Below, in pieces: positions 36,010 through 44,322 of a stretch of DNA of 64,000 bases. Source of the stretch: Noviherbaspirillum galbum (GTDB lineage: Bacteria; Pseudomonadota; Gammaproteobacteria; Burkholderiales; Burkholderiaceae_D); NCBI RefSeq assembly GCF_010974945.1, contig NZ_JAAIVB010000010.1:1-64000 (forward strand). Direction: 5' to 3'. The notes beneath the pieces are model-generated. The model had not been told where the DNA came from, searched no databases, and saw only the letters and a list, made by a program, of their open reading frames with translations. Position 1 is the stretch's first letter, and every line of letters begins with the position of its first letter. The position numbers were made by a program, and so were the translations under genes.

Positions 36010-36277
36010 CGACTCTCTCCCCCGCGTCACGCGTGCGATTGTATTCATCCTGGTGCATGTTGCGATTGATGATCGCCGCATGCCAGGCCAGCTTGTCGTT
36101 GTGGAAAAGGCGCGCTTCATGCTGGTCGTCGGGCTTGCCGTCGTACTTGCCGTCGCGCCAGACCGGATGCTGCTGGACCTCCAGGCAGCCGCCTAGCAGG
36201 CACAATGCCGGCGCGAGGAACAGGATGCGCAAGCCCCGCGAGCCCGCAAGAACATGGCGGACGGTAAGGAACGTCAT
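35978..36277 (-). CDS. Small unknown lipoprotein inside the fdh operon, 99 residues
   Basis: It has a signal peptide with lipobox LGGC (about residues 28-31). The mature ~70 residues are hydrophilic and rich in aromatic and charged residues: HPVWRDGKYDGKPDDQHE, then FHNDKLAWHAAIINRNMHQDEYNR. The dense His/Trp/Tyr/Asn pattern looks like a conserved fold rather than a linker. ATG overlaps the fdhB stop by four bases, and its own end overlaps fdhC by 32 bases, so it is firmly part of the operon. It is not a usual formate dehydrogenase subunit, and I do not recognise a family. Confidence 0.8.
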   Translation of the reverse strand: MTFLTVRHVLAGSRGLRILFLAPALCLLGGCLEVQQHPVWRDGKYDGKPDDQHEARLFHNDKLAWHAAIINRNMHQDEYNRTRDAGERVDVLPDKKAQR

Positions 36278-36954
36278 GTCGGCAGCTCCCTCGGATTGTT
36301 CTGGTACGCTCCCGGCATCTGGTTCACCCGCGGGCCGTCGCCCTTGTTCTCGATGGGCTTGCCGTTCCTTGGTTTGTAGGCGATGTCCCAGCCCCAAAGT
36401 TCGGGGCCGTAGCCGCGCGTCTCGACGCGGCGTTCATAGATGGTGGCGATGGCATTGGCGTCGCCGCCAAGCAGTGCCTTGGTGCCGCATTGTTCCGCGC
36501 ACACCGGCAGCTTGCCTTCAGCGATGCGGTTGCGGCCGTATTTCTTGAACTCCGCCTCGCTGGTGTCTGGTTCGGGGCCGCCGGCGCAGAAGGTGCATTT
36601 GTCCATCTTGCCGCGATGATTGAAGGCGCCGCTCTGCGGAAACTGCGGCGCGCCGAAGGGGCAGGCGACGGAGCAGTAGCCGCAGCCGATGCATAGGTCC
36701 TTGTCATGCAGCACGATGCCGTCTTCCGTGTGGTAGAAGCAGTCCACCGGGCACACCGCCATGCAGGGCGCGTCGGTGCAGTGCATGCAGGCCACGGACA
36801 TGTAGTGCTCGCCCGGCGCCCCATCGCCTATCGTGACCACCCTCCGTCGGTTGACCCCCCATGGCAGCTCATGTTCGTTCTTGCAGGCCGTGACGCAGCC
36901 GTTGCAGTCGATGCAGCGCTCGGTGTCACAGATGAATTTCATTCGCGCGGACAT
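36274..36954 (-). CDS. fdhB: Formate dehydrogenase iron-sulfur (beta) subunit
   Basis: A 226-residue ferredoxin-like subunit. Four cysteine groups for [4Fe-4S] clusters are seen: CIDCNGCVTACKNEH, CMHCTDAPCMAVCPVDC, CIGCGYCSVACPFGAPQF and CTFCAGG with later CAEQC. It carries electrons from the catalytic subunit to the cytochrome b subunit. There is no C-terminal membrane anchor helix, unlike E. coli FdnH. The start has AGGAG about six bases before it. It follows fdhA by about 20 bases. Confidence 0.95.
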   Translation of the reverse strand: MSARMKFICDTERCIDCNGCVTACKNEHELPWGVNRRRVVTIGDGAPGEHYMSVACMHCTDAPCMAVCPVDCFYHTEDGIVLHDKDLCIGCGYCSVACPFGAPQFPQSGAFNHRGKMDKCTFCAGGPEPDTSEAEFKKYGRNRIAEGKLPVCAEQCGTKALLGGDANAIATIYERRVETRGYGPELWGWDIAYKPRNGKPIENKGDGPRVNQMPGAYQNNPRELPT

Positions 36955-36975
36955 GGGATCTCCTGTTCTGCCTGC

Positions 36976-39765
36976 TCAAGCCCTGACCACCCGGCACAGG
37001 GACACCTTGGTCTCCTGCATCATCGTCACCGCGTCGTAGCCATAGGTCCAGCCGGTGTTGACGGCTTCTCCGCGAACCAGCGGCGCGGTCCCTTCCGGAT
37101 ACTGGTGAACGAGGTCCTCGCCCATCCACCATCCGCCGAAGTGGAACGGCATCCATACCAGGCCCTCGGGCACGCGCGGCGTGACCATGGCATGCACCTT
37201 CAGGCGCGCGCCGTTCGGCGTCTCGACCCAGACGAACTGGCCTTTCGCGATTCCCATGCGGCGCGCATCGACCGGGCTGATCTCGACGAACATCGCCTGC
37301 TGCAGTTCGGCAAGCCAGGGATTGGAGCGCGTCTCGTCTCCTCCGCCTTCATACTCGACCAGCCGGCCGGACGTCATGATCAGCGGGAAGTCCTTGGAAA
37401 AGTCCACCTGCTGCACGGACTTGTAAAGCGTGGGCAGGCGCCAGAACGCCTTCTTGTTGTCGAAGGTCGGATATTGCGCCACTAGGTCGCGGCGGGGCGA
37501 CATGATGGGCTCGCGGTGCACCGGCACCGGGTCCGGGAAATTCCAGACGTGGCAGCGCGCCCGTGCATTGCCGTAGGGGGCGCAGCCATGCTGGATCACG
37601 ACGCGGATGATGCCGCCCGAGAGGTCGGTCTTCCAGTTCTTGCCTTCCGCCTGCGCCTGCTCTTCCGGCGTCAGGTCGTTCCACCAGCCGAGCCGCTTGA
37701 GGAAGACGTGATCGAACTCCGGATAGCCGACGTCCAGTTGGCTGCCCTTGTTGGTCGAGCCATCGCCGGCCAGCAACGATTTACCATCGTGCTCCACGCC
37801 CCAGTTGGCGCGGAAGGGCAGGCCGCCTTCCATTACCGGCTTGGAGAGGTCGTAGAGAATCGGCGTGCCGGGATGCTTGAGTTCGGGCGCGCCCCAGCAA
37901 GGCCATGGCAAGCCGTAGTAATCCCCCTTGCAGGGACCGGACTCCGCCCGCAGCGTGGTCGGGTCGAAGGTGTGCTTGTTCAGCATGTGCAGCTTCAGGC
38001 GTTCCGGCGAGCAGCCGGTGTAGCCGATGGTCCAGCAGGAACGGTTGATCTCCCGGAGAATGTCCTCGATCACCGGCTCGTTGTTCGCCACCTTGATGTT
38101 CTTGCAGAGCTGATCCGCGAAGCCGAATTTCTTCGCGAAGAGATACATGATTTCATGATCCGTCTTGCACTCGAACAGCGGCTGGATAACCCGCTCGCGC
38201 CACTGGATGCTGCGGTTGGACGCGGTGCACGAACCCTGGGTCTCGAATTGCGTCGCCGCCGGCAGCAGGTACACGCCATCCTTGCGCCCGTGCATTGCGG
38301 CGGTCATCGAGGGATAGGGATCGATCACGACCAGCATGTCCAGCTTCTGCATGGCCGCCTTCATGTCGGGCAGGCGCGTCTGGCTGTTGGGAGCATGGCC
38401 CCAGTACACCACCGCGCGCAACGGGCTAGGCTGGTCGATGAATTCCTTTTGCTCGAGCACGCCGTCGAACCACCGCGAGACCGTCATGCCGGGCTTTTCC
38501 ATCAATGCCTTGGACGCGAAGCGGGACAGCAGCCATTGGTAATCCACGCCCCAGACGGTCGCGAAGTGCTTCCATGCTCCCTCCGCGATGCCATAGTAGC
38601 CAGGCAGTGAATCCGGATTCGGGCCGACGTCGGTCGCGCCCTGCACGTTGTCGTGACCGCGGTAAATGTTCGCGCCGCCGCCTGCAATGCCGATGTTGCC
38701 GAGCACCAGTTGAAGGATGGACAGCGCGCGCACGTTGGCGGTGCCGACATGGTGCTGGGTGATGCCCATGCACCAGACTACCGAGGACGGGCGGTTGGTC
38801 GCCAGCATCTCGGCCGCCTTGAAGACCGCCGATTCCGGCACGCCGGTGACATCGGCCACCTTGTCGGGCGTCCATTTCGCGACCTCCTTGCGGACCTCGT
38901 CGAGGCCGTAGGTGCGCTGCGCGATGTATTCCTTGTCCTCCCAGCCATTCTGGAAGATGTGCCACAACATTCCCCACACGAAGGCGATGTCGGTGCCGGG
39001 GCGGATGCGCACGTAATGGTGGGCGAAGCGCGCGGTGCGGGTGAAGCGGGGATCGACCACGATCATCTTCGCGCCCAGTTCCTTGGCATGCAGGAAGTGC
39101 AGCATCGAGATTGGGTGCGCTTCCGCCGGATTCGACCCGATGAACAATACCGCCTTGCTGTGGTGCAGGTCGTTGAAGGAATTGGTCATCGCGCCATAGC
39201 CGTAGGTCTGGGCGACGCCCGCTACCGTGGTCGAATGGCAGATGCGGGCCTGGTGGTCGCAATTGTTAGAGCCCCACATCGAAACGAACTTGCGCAGCAG
39301 GTAGGATTGCTCGTTGTTATGCTTGCTGGAGCCGATCCAGAAGACGGCATCCTGTCCCGACTTTTCTCGGATCTCCAGCAGCTTGCCGCCCACTTCGGCG
39401 ATGGCCTGGTCCCAGGAGATGCGCTGGTACTTGCCATCGACCAGCTTCATCGGATAACGCAGGCGGTTTTCGCCATGGCCATGCTCGCGCACGGAGGCGC
39501 CCTTGGCGCAATGGGCGCCGAGATTGATCGGGGAGTCGAATGCCGTGTCCTGCCGAATCCAGACGCCGTTCTTCACAACCGCTTCCACCGAGCAGCCGAC
39601 GGAGCAGTGGCTGCAGACGGTGTGCTTGACCTCCACCTTGCCGTCGGGAGGAACGTTGACTTCGATGGCCTCGGCGGGAGAGATCGCCTGCATGGGAAGG
39701 CGGCTGGCTGCCAGGCCCGCACCGCCGATGATGCCGGCGCGCAGCAGGAAGGAACGCCGGTTCAT
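36976..39765 (-). CDS. fdhA: Formate dehydrogenase catalytic (alpha) subunit, molybdopterin, Cys type
   Basis: A 929-residue periplasmic enzyme oxidising formate to CO2. It begins with a twin-arginine signal (NRRSFLLRAG). One [4Fe-4S] cluster is bound by C51, C54, C58 and C86. The metal ligand is C176 in ICHST, where selenocysteine occurs in FdnG, so this is a cysteine enzyme without need for Sec decoding. Molybdopterin-domain words such as VLFIGSNPAEAHPISM and VVDPRFTRTARFAHHY are intact, as is the C-terminal domain (SPRRDLVAQYPTF). The start at 39765 is chosen by the Tat signal; the frame is open upstream. Confidence 0.96.
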   Translation of the reverse strand: MNRRSFLLRAGIIGGAGLAASRLPMQAISPAEAIEVNVPPDGKVEVKHTVCSHCSVGCSVEAVVKNGVWIRQDTAFDSPINLGAHCAKGASVREHGHGENRLRYPMKLVDGKYQRISWDQAIAEVGGKLLEIREKSGQDAVFWIGSSKHNNEQSYLLRKFVSMWGSNNCDHQARICHSTTVAGVAQTYGYGAMTNSFNDLHHSKAVLFIGSNPAEAHPISMLHFLHAKELGAKMIVVDPRFTRTARFAHHYVRIRPGTDIAFVWGMLWHIFQNGWEDKEYIAQRTYGLDEVRKEVAKWTPDKVADVTGVPESAVFKAAEMLATNRPSSVVWCMGITQHHVGTANVRALSILQLVLGNIGIAGGGANIYRGHDNVQGATDVGPNPDSLPGYYGIAEGAWKHFATVWGVDYQWLLSRFASKALMEKPGMTVSRWFDGVLEQKEFIDQPSPLRAVVYWGHAPNSQTRLPDMKAAMQKLDMLVVIDPYPSMTAAMHGRKDGVYLLPAATQFETQGSCTASNRSIQWRERVIQPLFECKTDHEIMYLFAKKFGFADQLCKNIKVANNEPVIEDILREINRSCWTIGYTGCSPERLKLHMLNKHTFDPTTLRAESGPCKGDYYGLPWPCWGAPELKHPGTPILYDLSKPVMEGGLPFRANWGVEHDGKSLLAGDGSTNKGSQLDVGYPEFDHVFLKRLGWWNDLTPEEQAQAEGKNWKTDLSGGIIRVVIQHGCAPYGNARARCHVWNFPDPVPVHREPIMSPRRDLVAQYPTFDNKKAFWRLPTLYKSVQQVDFSKDFPLIMTSGRLVEYEGGGDETRSNPWLAELQQAMFVEISPVDARRMGIAKGQFVWVETPNGARLKVHAMVTPRVPEGLVWMPFHFGGWWMGEDLVHQYPEGTAPLVRGEAVNTGWTYGYDAVTMMQETKVSLCRVVRA

Positions 39766-39896
39766 GGTGTTTCCTTCGGCGCATGCGCCGCCATGATGAG
39801 CGAAACGATTGCCGCCGTTTTGCCTTGCGGCCGGATTACCACGTTTGCGCAGCAAGGTCACTTGATTCTCCTTTCGAGCAGGCCGACAGGCCGCTG

Positions 39897-40106
39897 CTAC
39901 ATCAATGACGCCAATCGGTAGTACGTGCGGATATGCTCGGTCTCGTGATATCCGCTTTGCGGTTCTTCCGCTTCGGAAGCGGACGGCAGCGGCGCAGCCG
40001 GCCGGACCTGGCGCATGTCGGCCGCGAGGACGGCCGCGGGCGTGAGCGCCGCACCAAGCAGCAGGCTGCGCCGGCGTTGGCGGAAGACGGAAAGAGTCGC
40101 GTTCAT
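39897..40106 (-). CDS. Formate dehydrogenase-region Tat-target small protein
   Basis: A 69-residue protein starting with a twin-arginine-like signal (RQRRRSLLLGAALTPAAVLA). A short mature part follows, ending GYHETEHIRTYYRLASLM. This layout matches the small Tat-target family known to lie beside formate dehydrogenase genes, function unknown. It lies between the TorD-like gene and fdhA on the same strand, 13 bases after the former. Confidence 0.82.
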   Translation of the reverse strand: MNATLSVFRQRRRSLLLGAALTPAAVLAADMRQVRPAAPLPSASEAEEPQSGYHETEHIRTYYRLASLM

Positions 40107-40119
40107 GGATGTTTATCCT

Positions 40120-40803
40120 TCAGGTCAGGGAAACGGCATCGTCCCGGGCAAGCACCGTGTCTTCGAAGGCGAATGCCTCCGCCTCGACATCGAAGAACAG
40201 GTCTGCCACGTCGGCGACGACGCGGTAGAAGTTCGCCGGTCCGGCGTTCCGGATATCGGCAAGGCAGCGTTTCGTCCAGGGCGCGATATGCCGCTCGAAG
40301 AATGCCATTTGCAAGGATAGTGGCTGCGGCGGAAACGGCGGCGCGCCGATGATCAGCACGCGCATGGTTTCGCACAGCAGACCGAGGTGATCTTCGGACT
40401 CCGAGGTGCCTGTCCTACGTGCAAGGCCCAGTCCGGACAAGTCCTCGCGCAAGGTCACCAGCGGGAAGTCCATCATGAAACCGCACAGGTACAAGGACCC
40501 GTAAGGATTCAGCAGCGGCGTGCCGGTGCCGACGAACAGCGCATCGAATTCCTCCCTCGCAGCCCGCGCGTCGCAGGCAAGCGCGGCCGCCGACAAGGTA
40601 TTCATTGCCACGGCCAGCACGCCGCTGTCCAGCGGCAGTTCCGCGTCATGGCTTTGCGCCAGCGCATCGAGCAGGGAAGGGGAAGGAGGGGCCAGGAAAA
40701 GATGGGAAAGCAAGGCATACCAGTCCGCCCGCGCCGCGTCCACTTCGGAAACGTCAGGCCGGAAGGAAGCGCGCTGCATGACACGCAAAGGGTCGCGGTC
40801 CAT
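40120..40803 (-). CDS. TorD/DmsD-family molecular chaperone
   Basis: A 227-residue all-helical cytoplasmic chaperone for molybdoenzymes. Family words are WYALLSHLFLAPPS, EEFDALFVGTGTPLLNPYGS, the late ESEDHLGLLCETMRVL and FFERHIAPWTKRCLADI. It should bind the Tat signal of the formate dehydrogenase alpha subunit and hold it until the cofactor is inserted. It is the first gene of the fdh run. ATG 40803 is used; another ATG lies a few codons on. Confidence 0.9.
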   Translation of the reverse strand: MDRDPLRVMQRASFRPDVSEVDAARADWYALLSHLFLAPPSPSLLDALAQSHDAELPLDSGVLAVAMNTLSAAALACDARAAREEFDALFVGTGTPLLNPYGSLYLCGFMMDFPLVTLREDLSGLGLARRTGTSESEDHLGLLCETMRVLIIGAPPFPPQPLSLQMAFFERHIAPWTKRCLADIRNAGPANFYRVVADVADLFFDVEAEAFAFEDTVLARDDAVSLT

Positions 40804-40882
40804 TCAGGGGAATGAGATACCATGTTGGCAAGATGATTTTTGGATGAGCGCCCAGACGCTTGGTTCCTTGATTTCCCCTCAC

Positions 40883-40898
40883 TGGCGCGGTTTTTGCG
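40883..40898 (+). promoter_or_regulatory. Predicted sigma54 promoter before hpaI
   Basis: TGGCGCGG-TTTT-TGCG has GG (40884-40885) and GC (40896-40897) ten bases apart, and reads close to TGGCACG-N4-TTGC. Transcription would start about 40909, 28 bases before the hpaI start codon. No enhancer-binding protein gene is adjacent. Confidence 0.5.
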
Positions 40899-40936
40899 CT
40901 GGATCTTTCATCACCTGATGGCTCAGGAAGGATTCC

Positions 40937-41746
40937 ATGAACAACGGTTTCAAAGAGGCCTTGCGAAACGGCAAGGCACAGATCGGGTTGTGGCTGTCGC
41001 TGGCGTCGCCCTATACCGCCGAGGTATGCGCCACTGCGGGCTTCGACTGGCTTCTGGTCGATGGCGAACACGCTCCCAACGACGTGCCGCGCATCCTGGC
41101 GCAACTGCAGGCGCTCGCTGCCTATCCCTCCCATCACGTCGTGCGCGCCGTCGATGGCAATCCCGCCCTGATCAAGCAGCTGCTGGACATCGGCGCCCAA
41201 ACGCTGCTCATTCCCATGGTGGATACCGCCGAGCAGGCAAGGCGCCTGGTGCATGCCACCCGATACGCGCCGGAAGGCAGCCGCGGCGAAGGCGCTGCCG
41301 TCGGACGCGCTTCGCTGTGGGGTCTGCGCAGGGGGTACGTCGATCATGCCAACGACAACGTCTGCCTGCTGGTGCAGGCCGAGTCGCGCACGGCATTGCA
41401 GAACCTGGAAGAGATTTGCGCGGTGGACGGGGTGGACGGGGTGTTCATCGGGCCGGCTGATCTGTCGGCGTCATTAGGCCATCGCGGCCAGCCCGGGCAT
41501 CCGGAAGTCCAGGCCGCCATCGACGACGCGGTAGCGAGGATCGTGCGTACGGGCAAGGCGGCGGGTATCCTCACCAGCGACCCGCTGCAAGCGAGGCGTT
41601 ACCTCGACATGGGTTGCCTGTTCGTGGCGACGGGAGTGGATGTCAGCCTGCTTGCCAGGGCCGCGCGTGAACTGATGCGCGGCTTCCGCGCGGGTGCGGA
41701 CGCCGAGGCCGCCTTGCCGCGGCAGGACGGCGGAAGCGTTTACTGA
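40937..41746 (+). CDS. hpaI: HpcH/HpaI-family class II aldolase
   Basis: A 269-residue metal-dependent aldolase very like 4-hydroxy-2-oxoheptanedioate aldolase. The E. coli HpaI active residues are present at the same numbers: H45 (DGEHAPND), R70 (HHVVR), E149 (LVQAES) and D175 (IGPADLS). The enzyme splits 2-oxo-4-hydroxy acids into pyruvate and an aldehyde, in homoprotocatechuate breakdown. None of the other hpa genes is here, so it may act on sugar acids instead. AAGGATTCC precedes the ATG. A sigma54-type promoter is predicted upstream. Confidence 0.9.
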   Translation: MNNGFKEALRNGKAQIGLWLSLASPYTAEVCATAGFDWLLVDGEHAPNDVPRILAQLQALAAYPSHHVVRAVDGNPALIKQLLDIGAQTLLIPMVDTAEQARRLVHATRYAPEGSRGEGAAVGRASLWGLRRGYVDHANDNVCLLVQAESRTALQNLEEICAVDGVDGVFIGPADLSASLGHRGQPGHPEVQAAIDDAVARIVRTGKAAGILTSDPLQARRYLDMGCLFVATGVDVSLLARAARELMRGFRAGADAEAALPRQDGGSVY

Positions 41747-41760
41747 GGAACGCCGATTGG

Positions 41761-41793
41761 TTGCTTAGTCGCTTAGTCGCTTAATTGCTTAGT
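41761..41793. repeat. Short 8-base tandem repeat
   Basis: Four near-copies of GCTTAGTC in a row (third copy GCTTAATT, fourth GCTTAGTG). It lies between the converging ends of hpaI and the solute-binding protein gene, and the last copy contains the stop codon of the latter. Confidence 0.8.
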
Positions 41794-42607
41794 GGGAGAA
41801 ATACCGGCGGAGCATCCGGTCCATCGCGCCCGACGCCTTCAGGCTTGCAATGCCATCGTTGATGCGGGCGACCAGCTTTTCGCCTTGCGGATAATCCCGC
41901 GACACCGCCATGTGGAAAGCGGTGGGCGGCACGCCTTCCAGCGTTGCCCGGCCGAGATCCGGGTCCGAGAGCAGTGGCTGGCCGATGGCGGAAAACCCCG
42001 CCATGACCTCGTACTTCTCGATGAAGAGATCGCAGCGTCCCGCGTGCAGCTTGCTGATGAGCGAAGGGAAATTCTGCGTGCCCTGGTCCACCATACCTGG
42101 CTTGAGTCCATACGTCTCGTAGTTGTAGCCGGCGACGCCGCAGACCCTGAACTGCTGCAGGTCGGCCAGCTTGCGGATGGAAAGGCCCGCGGGATGATGC
42201 TTGCGCGAGTAGAAGACATTGCTGCTCGTCAGGTAATAAGGCTGCGACAGCAGATACGTCTTCGCGCGTTCGTCGCTGTACGAGACGTTGAGCGCCATCT
42301 GGTAACGGCTTCCGTTCTGGACTTCCTTGAGGCAGCGTGCCCAGGGCAGGAGTTCTATGCCGGGCGGTGCCGGCTGGTCCTTGAAGATTTGCCGCAGCAC
42401 GTCCACGGCGAAGCCGGTCACTTTTGCCGTCGGCTTGCCATTCTCTCTTTCGAGATAAGTGTAGGGCGGCCACTCGCCGATATCCTCGCAGGCATTGATG
42501 TTCGCGTCCGCGGCGGCGGCTGTGCCGTGACCACCAAGAAGGAAGGCAACCAAGGCGCATGCAGGAAACGACAAGCTTGCAGGCGTGAGGCGGGAAGGGG
42601 CAGACAT
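41789..42607 (-). CDS. Periplasmic solute-binding protein, family 3
   Basis: A 272-residue exported protein. The signal peptide is about residues 1-35 (ending TAAAA). The mature part follows the bacterial solute-binding family 3 pattern: EWPPYTYLERENGKPTAKVTGFAVDVL, then MALNVSYSDERAKTYLLSQPYY, and the C-terminal KLVARINDGIASLKASGAMDRM. These proteins bind amino acids or similar solutes, but no ABC permease or ATPase is adjacent, so it is an orphan binding protein or a sensor. ATG 42607 with AGAGGTGAC is the best start. Confidence 0.88.
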   Translation of the reverse strand: MSAPSRLTPASLSFPACALVAFLLGGHGTAAAADANINACEDIGEWPPYTYLERENGKPTAKVTGFAVDVLRQIFKDQPAPPGIELLPWARCLKEVQNGSRYQMALNVSYSDERAKTYLLSQPYYLTSSNVFYSRKHHPAGLSIRKLADLQQFRVCGVAGYNYETYGLKPGMVDQGTQNFPSLISKLHAGRCDLFIEKYEVMAGFSAIGQPLLSDPDLGRATLEGVPPTAFHMAVSRDYPQGEKLVARINDGIASLKASGAMDRMLRRYFSH

Positions 42608-42751
42608 GTCACCTCTGGAGAAGTGGAATCTGTCTGCCAAATTATGTTGCGGAAACAGTAATGTCAACAAACATTATCGCTTCCGTTTTGCCTCGTTCCA
42701 AAACGCGACAGGTCCGAGGAGGGCACCGACAAGCAAGGGTAAGGCAGGTGT

Positions 42752-43195
42752 TTAGTTATAGTGCTTGTACACCGAGTGCCTACCATCCTTGTCGACGAGC
42801 AAGACGTCGAAAGCATCCTTGCGCGTGCCTTCCATGCCGGGCGACCCGACCGGCATTCCCGGTACGGCCAGGCCCTTGGCCTTCGGTTTTTCTGCCAGCA
42901 AGCGCTTGATTTCCTGGGCCGGGACATGCCCCTCGAGCGCGTAGCCTTGCACCACGCCGGTGTGGCAGGAACCGAGGTCGTCGGGCATGCCCATCTTCTC
43001 GCGGTAATCCGAAGGATTCTCCACATCCTTCGCCTTCACCTTGAAACCGTTCGCTTCCAGATGCTTGATCCACTCCTTGCAGCAACCGCAGAATGCGCTC
43101 TTGTACACTTCGATCACGGGTTGTGCCGCCGATGCCACGAGATGCACGGCCAGCACGCCGGCGGCGAGGGCCGGGGCCATCAAATGCTTTTTCAT
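42752..43195 (-). CDS. DUF411 family metal-binding protein
   Basis: A 147-residue exported protein with a signal peptide (about 1-24). The DUF411 core is clear: IEVYKSAFCGCCKEWIKHLEANGFKV, then MPDDLGSCHTGVVQGYALEGHVPAQEIKRLL and the late VPGMPVGSPGME. The CGCC pair and following Cys/His suggest copper or other metal binding; the family is common in copper-resistance clusters. It is divergent from the copper operon that starts at 43431. Confidence 0.92.
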   Translation of the reverse strand: MKKHLMAPALAAGVLAVHLVASAAQPVIEVYKSAFCGCCKEWIKHLEANGFKVKAKDVENPSDYREKMGMPDDLGSCHTGVVQGYALEGHVPAQEIKRLLAEKPKAKGLAVPGMPVGSPGMEGTRKDAFDVLLVDKDGRHSVYKHYN

Positions 43196-43359
43196 GATTT
43201 CCTTTATGTCAATCTCCGGTGGGCCGCTTCGGCGGCGGGACAGTGAATGCCGTGGTGCCAGTCCAGTCGTTGCCGACGCGTCATCCGCATCAAGCGCCAT
43301 TTTGACATATCGAGGTTCGGCCCAAGGCGATCCATCACGCGCACCAGGGACGGTTGGCC

Positions 43360-43390
43360 TTGACCTTCCCCCCATGGGAAGGCTTATCAT
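43360..43390 (+). promoter_or_regulatory. CueR-type (MerR-family) copper promoter
   Basis: The -35 box TTGACC (43360-43365) and the -10 box TATCAT (43385-43390) are 19 bases apart, the long spacer typical of MerR-family promoters. The spacer region carries the dyad CCTTCC-N7-GGAAGG (43364-43382), nearly identical to the CueR site of E. coli copA (ACCTTCC-N7-GGAAGGT). It points at the copper operon from 43431. No cueR gene is in the window. Confidence 0.85.
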
Positions 43391-43430
43391 TCGACGAACT
43401 GGAAAATTTCCACCGCAGCACGCTGACGCC

Positions 43431-43847
43431 ATGTCCGGATTTCTCAAGACCTTCCTGCTTTGCTTGTTGATGGCAGCCTTGCCCATCCAGGGCATGGCCG
43501 CGGTCGTCAAGGCATCTTGCGGGCCGGAGCGGCATGAAACCACGATGATGCATCACCAGCATGACCAGGCGATGGATGGCCATCATCACGGCATGGCTCC
43601 AACGGACGCCGATCAATCCGTTTCCGATACCGGCCATGCCCACAAGGGTCCGCACAAGAGCGCGCAGAAAAGCGATTATTGCAGTGCCTGTGCTGCGTGC
43701 TGCCTTGGCGCCGCGGCGCCACCGTCCGCCATGACCTGGAAACCCGTTCCCGGCGTCCGCCTGGCTGACGCCCTGCCTCCGCCGGCCGGATTCGCCGGCC
43801 ATGTCCCGAGCCGTCTAGAACGACCTCCACGGCAAATTTCCGCTTGA
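43431..43847 (+). CDS. Small His/Cys-rich exported protein of the copper operon
   Basis: A 138-residue protein. The first ~23 residues form a signal peptide (FLKTFLLCLLMAALPIQGMAA). A His/Met-rich stretch follows (TTMMHHQHDQAMDGHHHGM), then CSACAACC near residue 90. Both could bind copper in the periplasm. The C-terminal part is Pro-rich. It is the first gene after the CueR-type promoter (start codon about 35 bases from the predicted start of transcription). I do not recognise a named family; it has the look of the short proteins often found first in copper operons. Confidence 0.75.
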   Translation: MSGFLKTFLLCLLMAALPIQGMAAVVKASCGPERHETTMMHHQHDQAMDGHHHGMAPTDADQSVSDTGHAHKGPHKSAQKSDYCSACAACCLGAAAPPSAMTWKPVPGVRLADALPPPAGFAGHVPSRLERPPRQISA

Positions 43848-43953
43848 TCGACCGCGCGCATTCACGGTGGCAAGCCGCTGCTTGCGCGCATGCCTGTTGC
43901 ACGCTGGTGCGTGCCTTCTGGTGTGTACCCGATATCCGATTCAGAGGAAAGAA

Positions 43954-44322
43954 ATGATCATCTACCGATGGCTTGCGGCGGCAGCCTTGGCGCTGTCTCC
44001 ATTGCTCGCCGCTGCGGAACAGGACCCGGCCGACGCCCGGATTGCCGACCCGTCCGCGGCCCAGGCTGCCGTTCCCGCCCTGGGCTTCCAGTCCAGCTTC
44101 AAGGATTACAAGGGCATGGCCGAAGACGCGGATACGCCCGACACCGTCTGGATCGCCGCCAACAAGGAGATCGTTGGCCAGGCGAGTCATGCAGGGCATG
44201 ACGGCCAGGGCGCGGCATCCGCCGTTTCCGCCCTTCCCGAACCGTCCGGGAAAGCAGGTCTGCCGGCTGCTTCCCACGCGGACCATCAGATGCATGGCAT
44301 GCAGCATGGAAAGGGGCACTGA
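43954..44322 (+). CDS. Small exported protein of the copper operon, 122 residues
   Basis: The signal peptide is about 1-19 (LAAAALALSPLLAAA). The mature part has a possible conserved block (ALGFQSSFKDYKGMAEDADTPDTVW, starting AALGFQ-like), then an Ala/Ser-rich linker and a His/Met-rich end (HADHQMHGMQHGKGH) that could bind copper. The ribosome site AGAGGAAAG precedes ATG 43954. Its stop codon touches the next start (TGAATG), so it is coupled to the TolC-family gene. No named family is recognised. Confidence 0.75.
   Translation: MIIYRWLAAAALALSPLLAAAEQDPADARIADPSAAQAAVPALGFQSSFKDYKGMAEDADTPDTVWIAANKEIVGQASHAGHDGQGAASAVSALPEPSGKAGLPAASHADHQMHGMQHGKGH

Noticed and set aside
36976-39765. Possible selenocysteine formate dehydrogenase
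   Set aside because: The metal ligand position codes Cys (C176 in ICHST), and no in-frame TGA is present.
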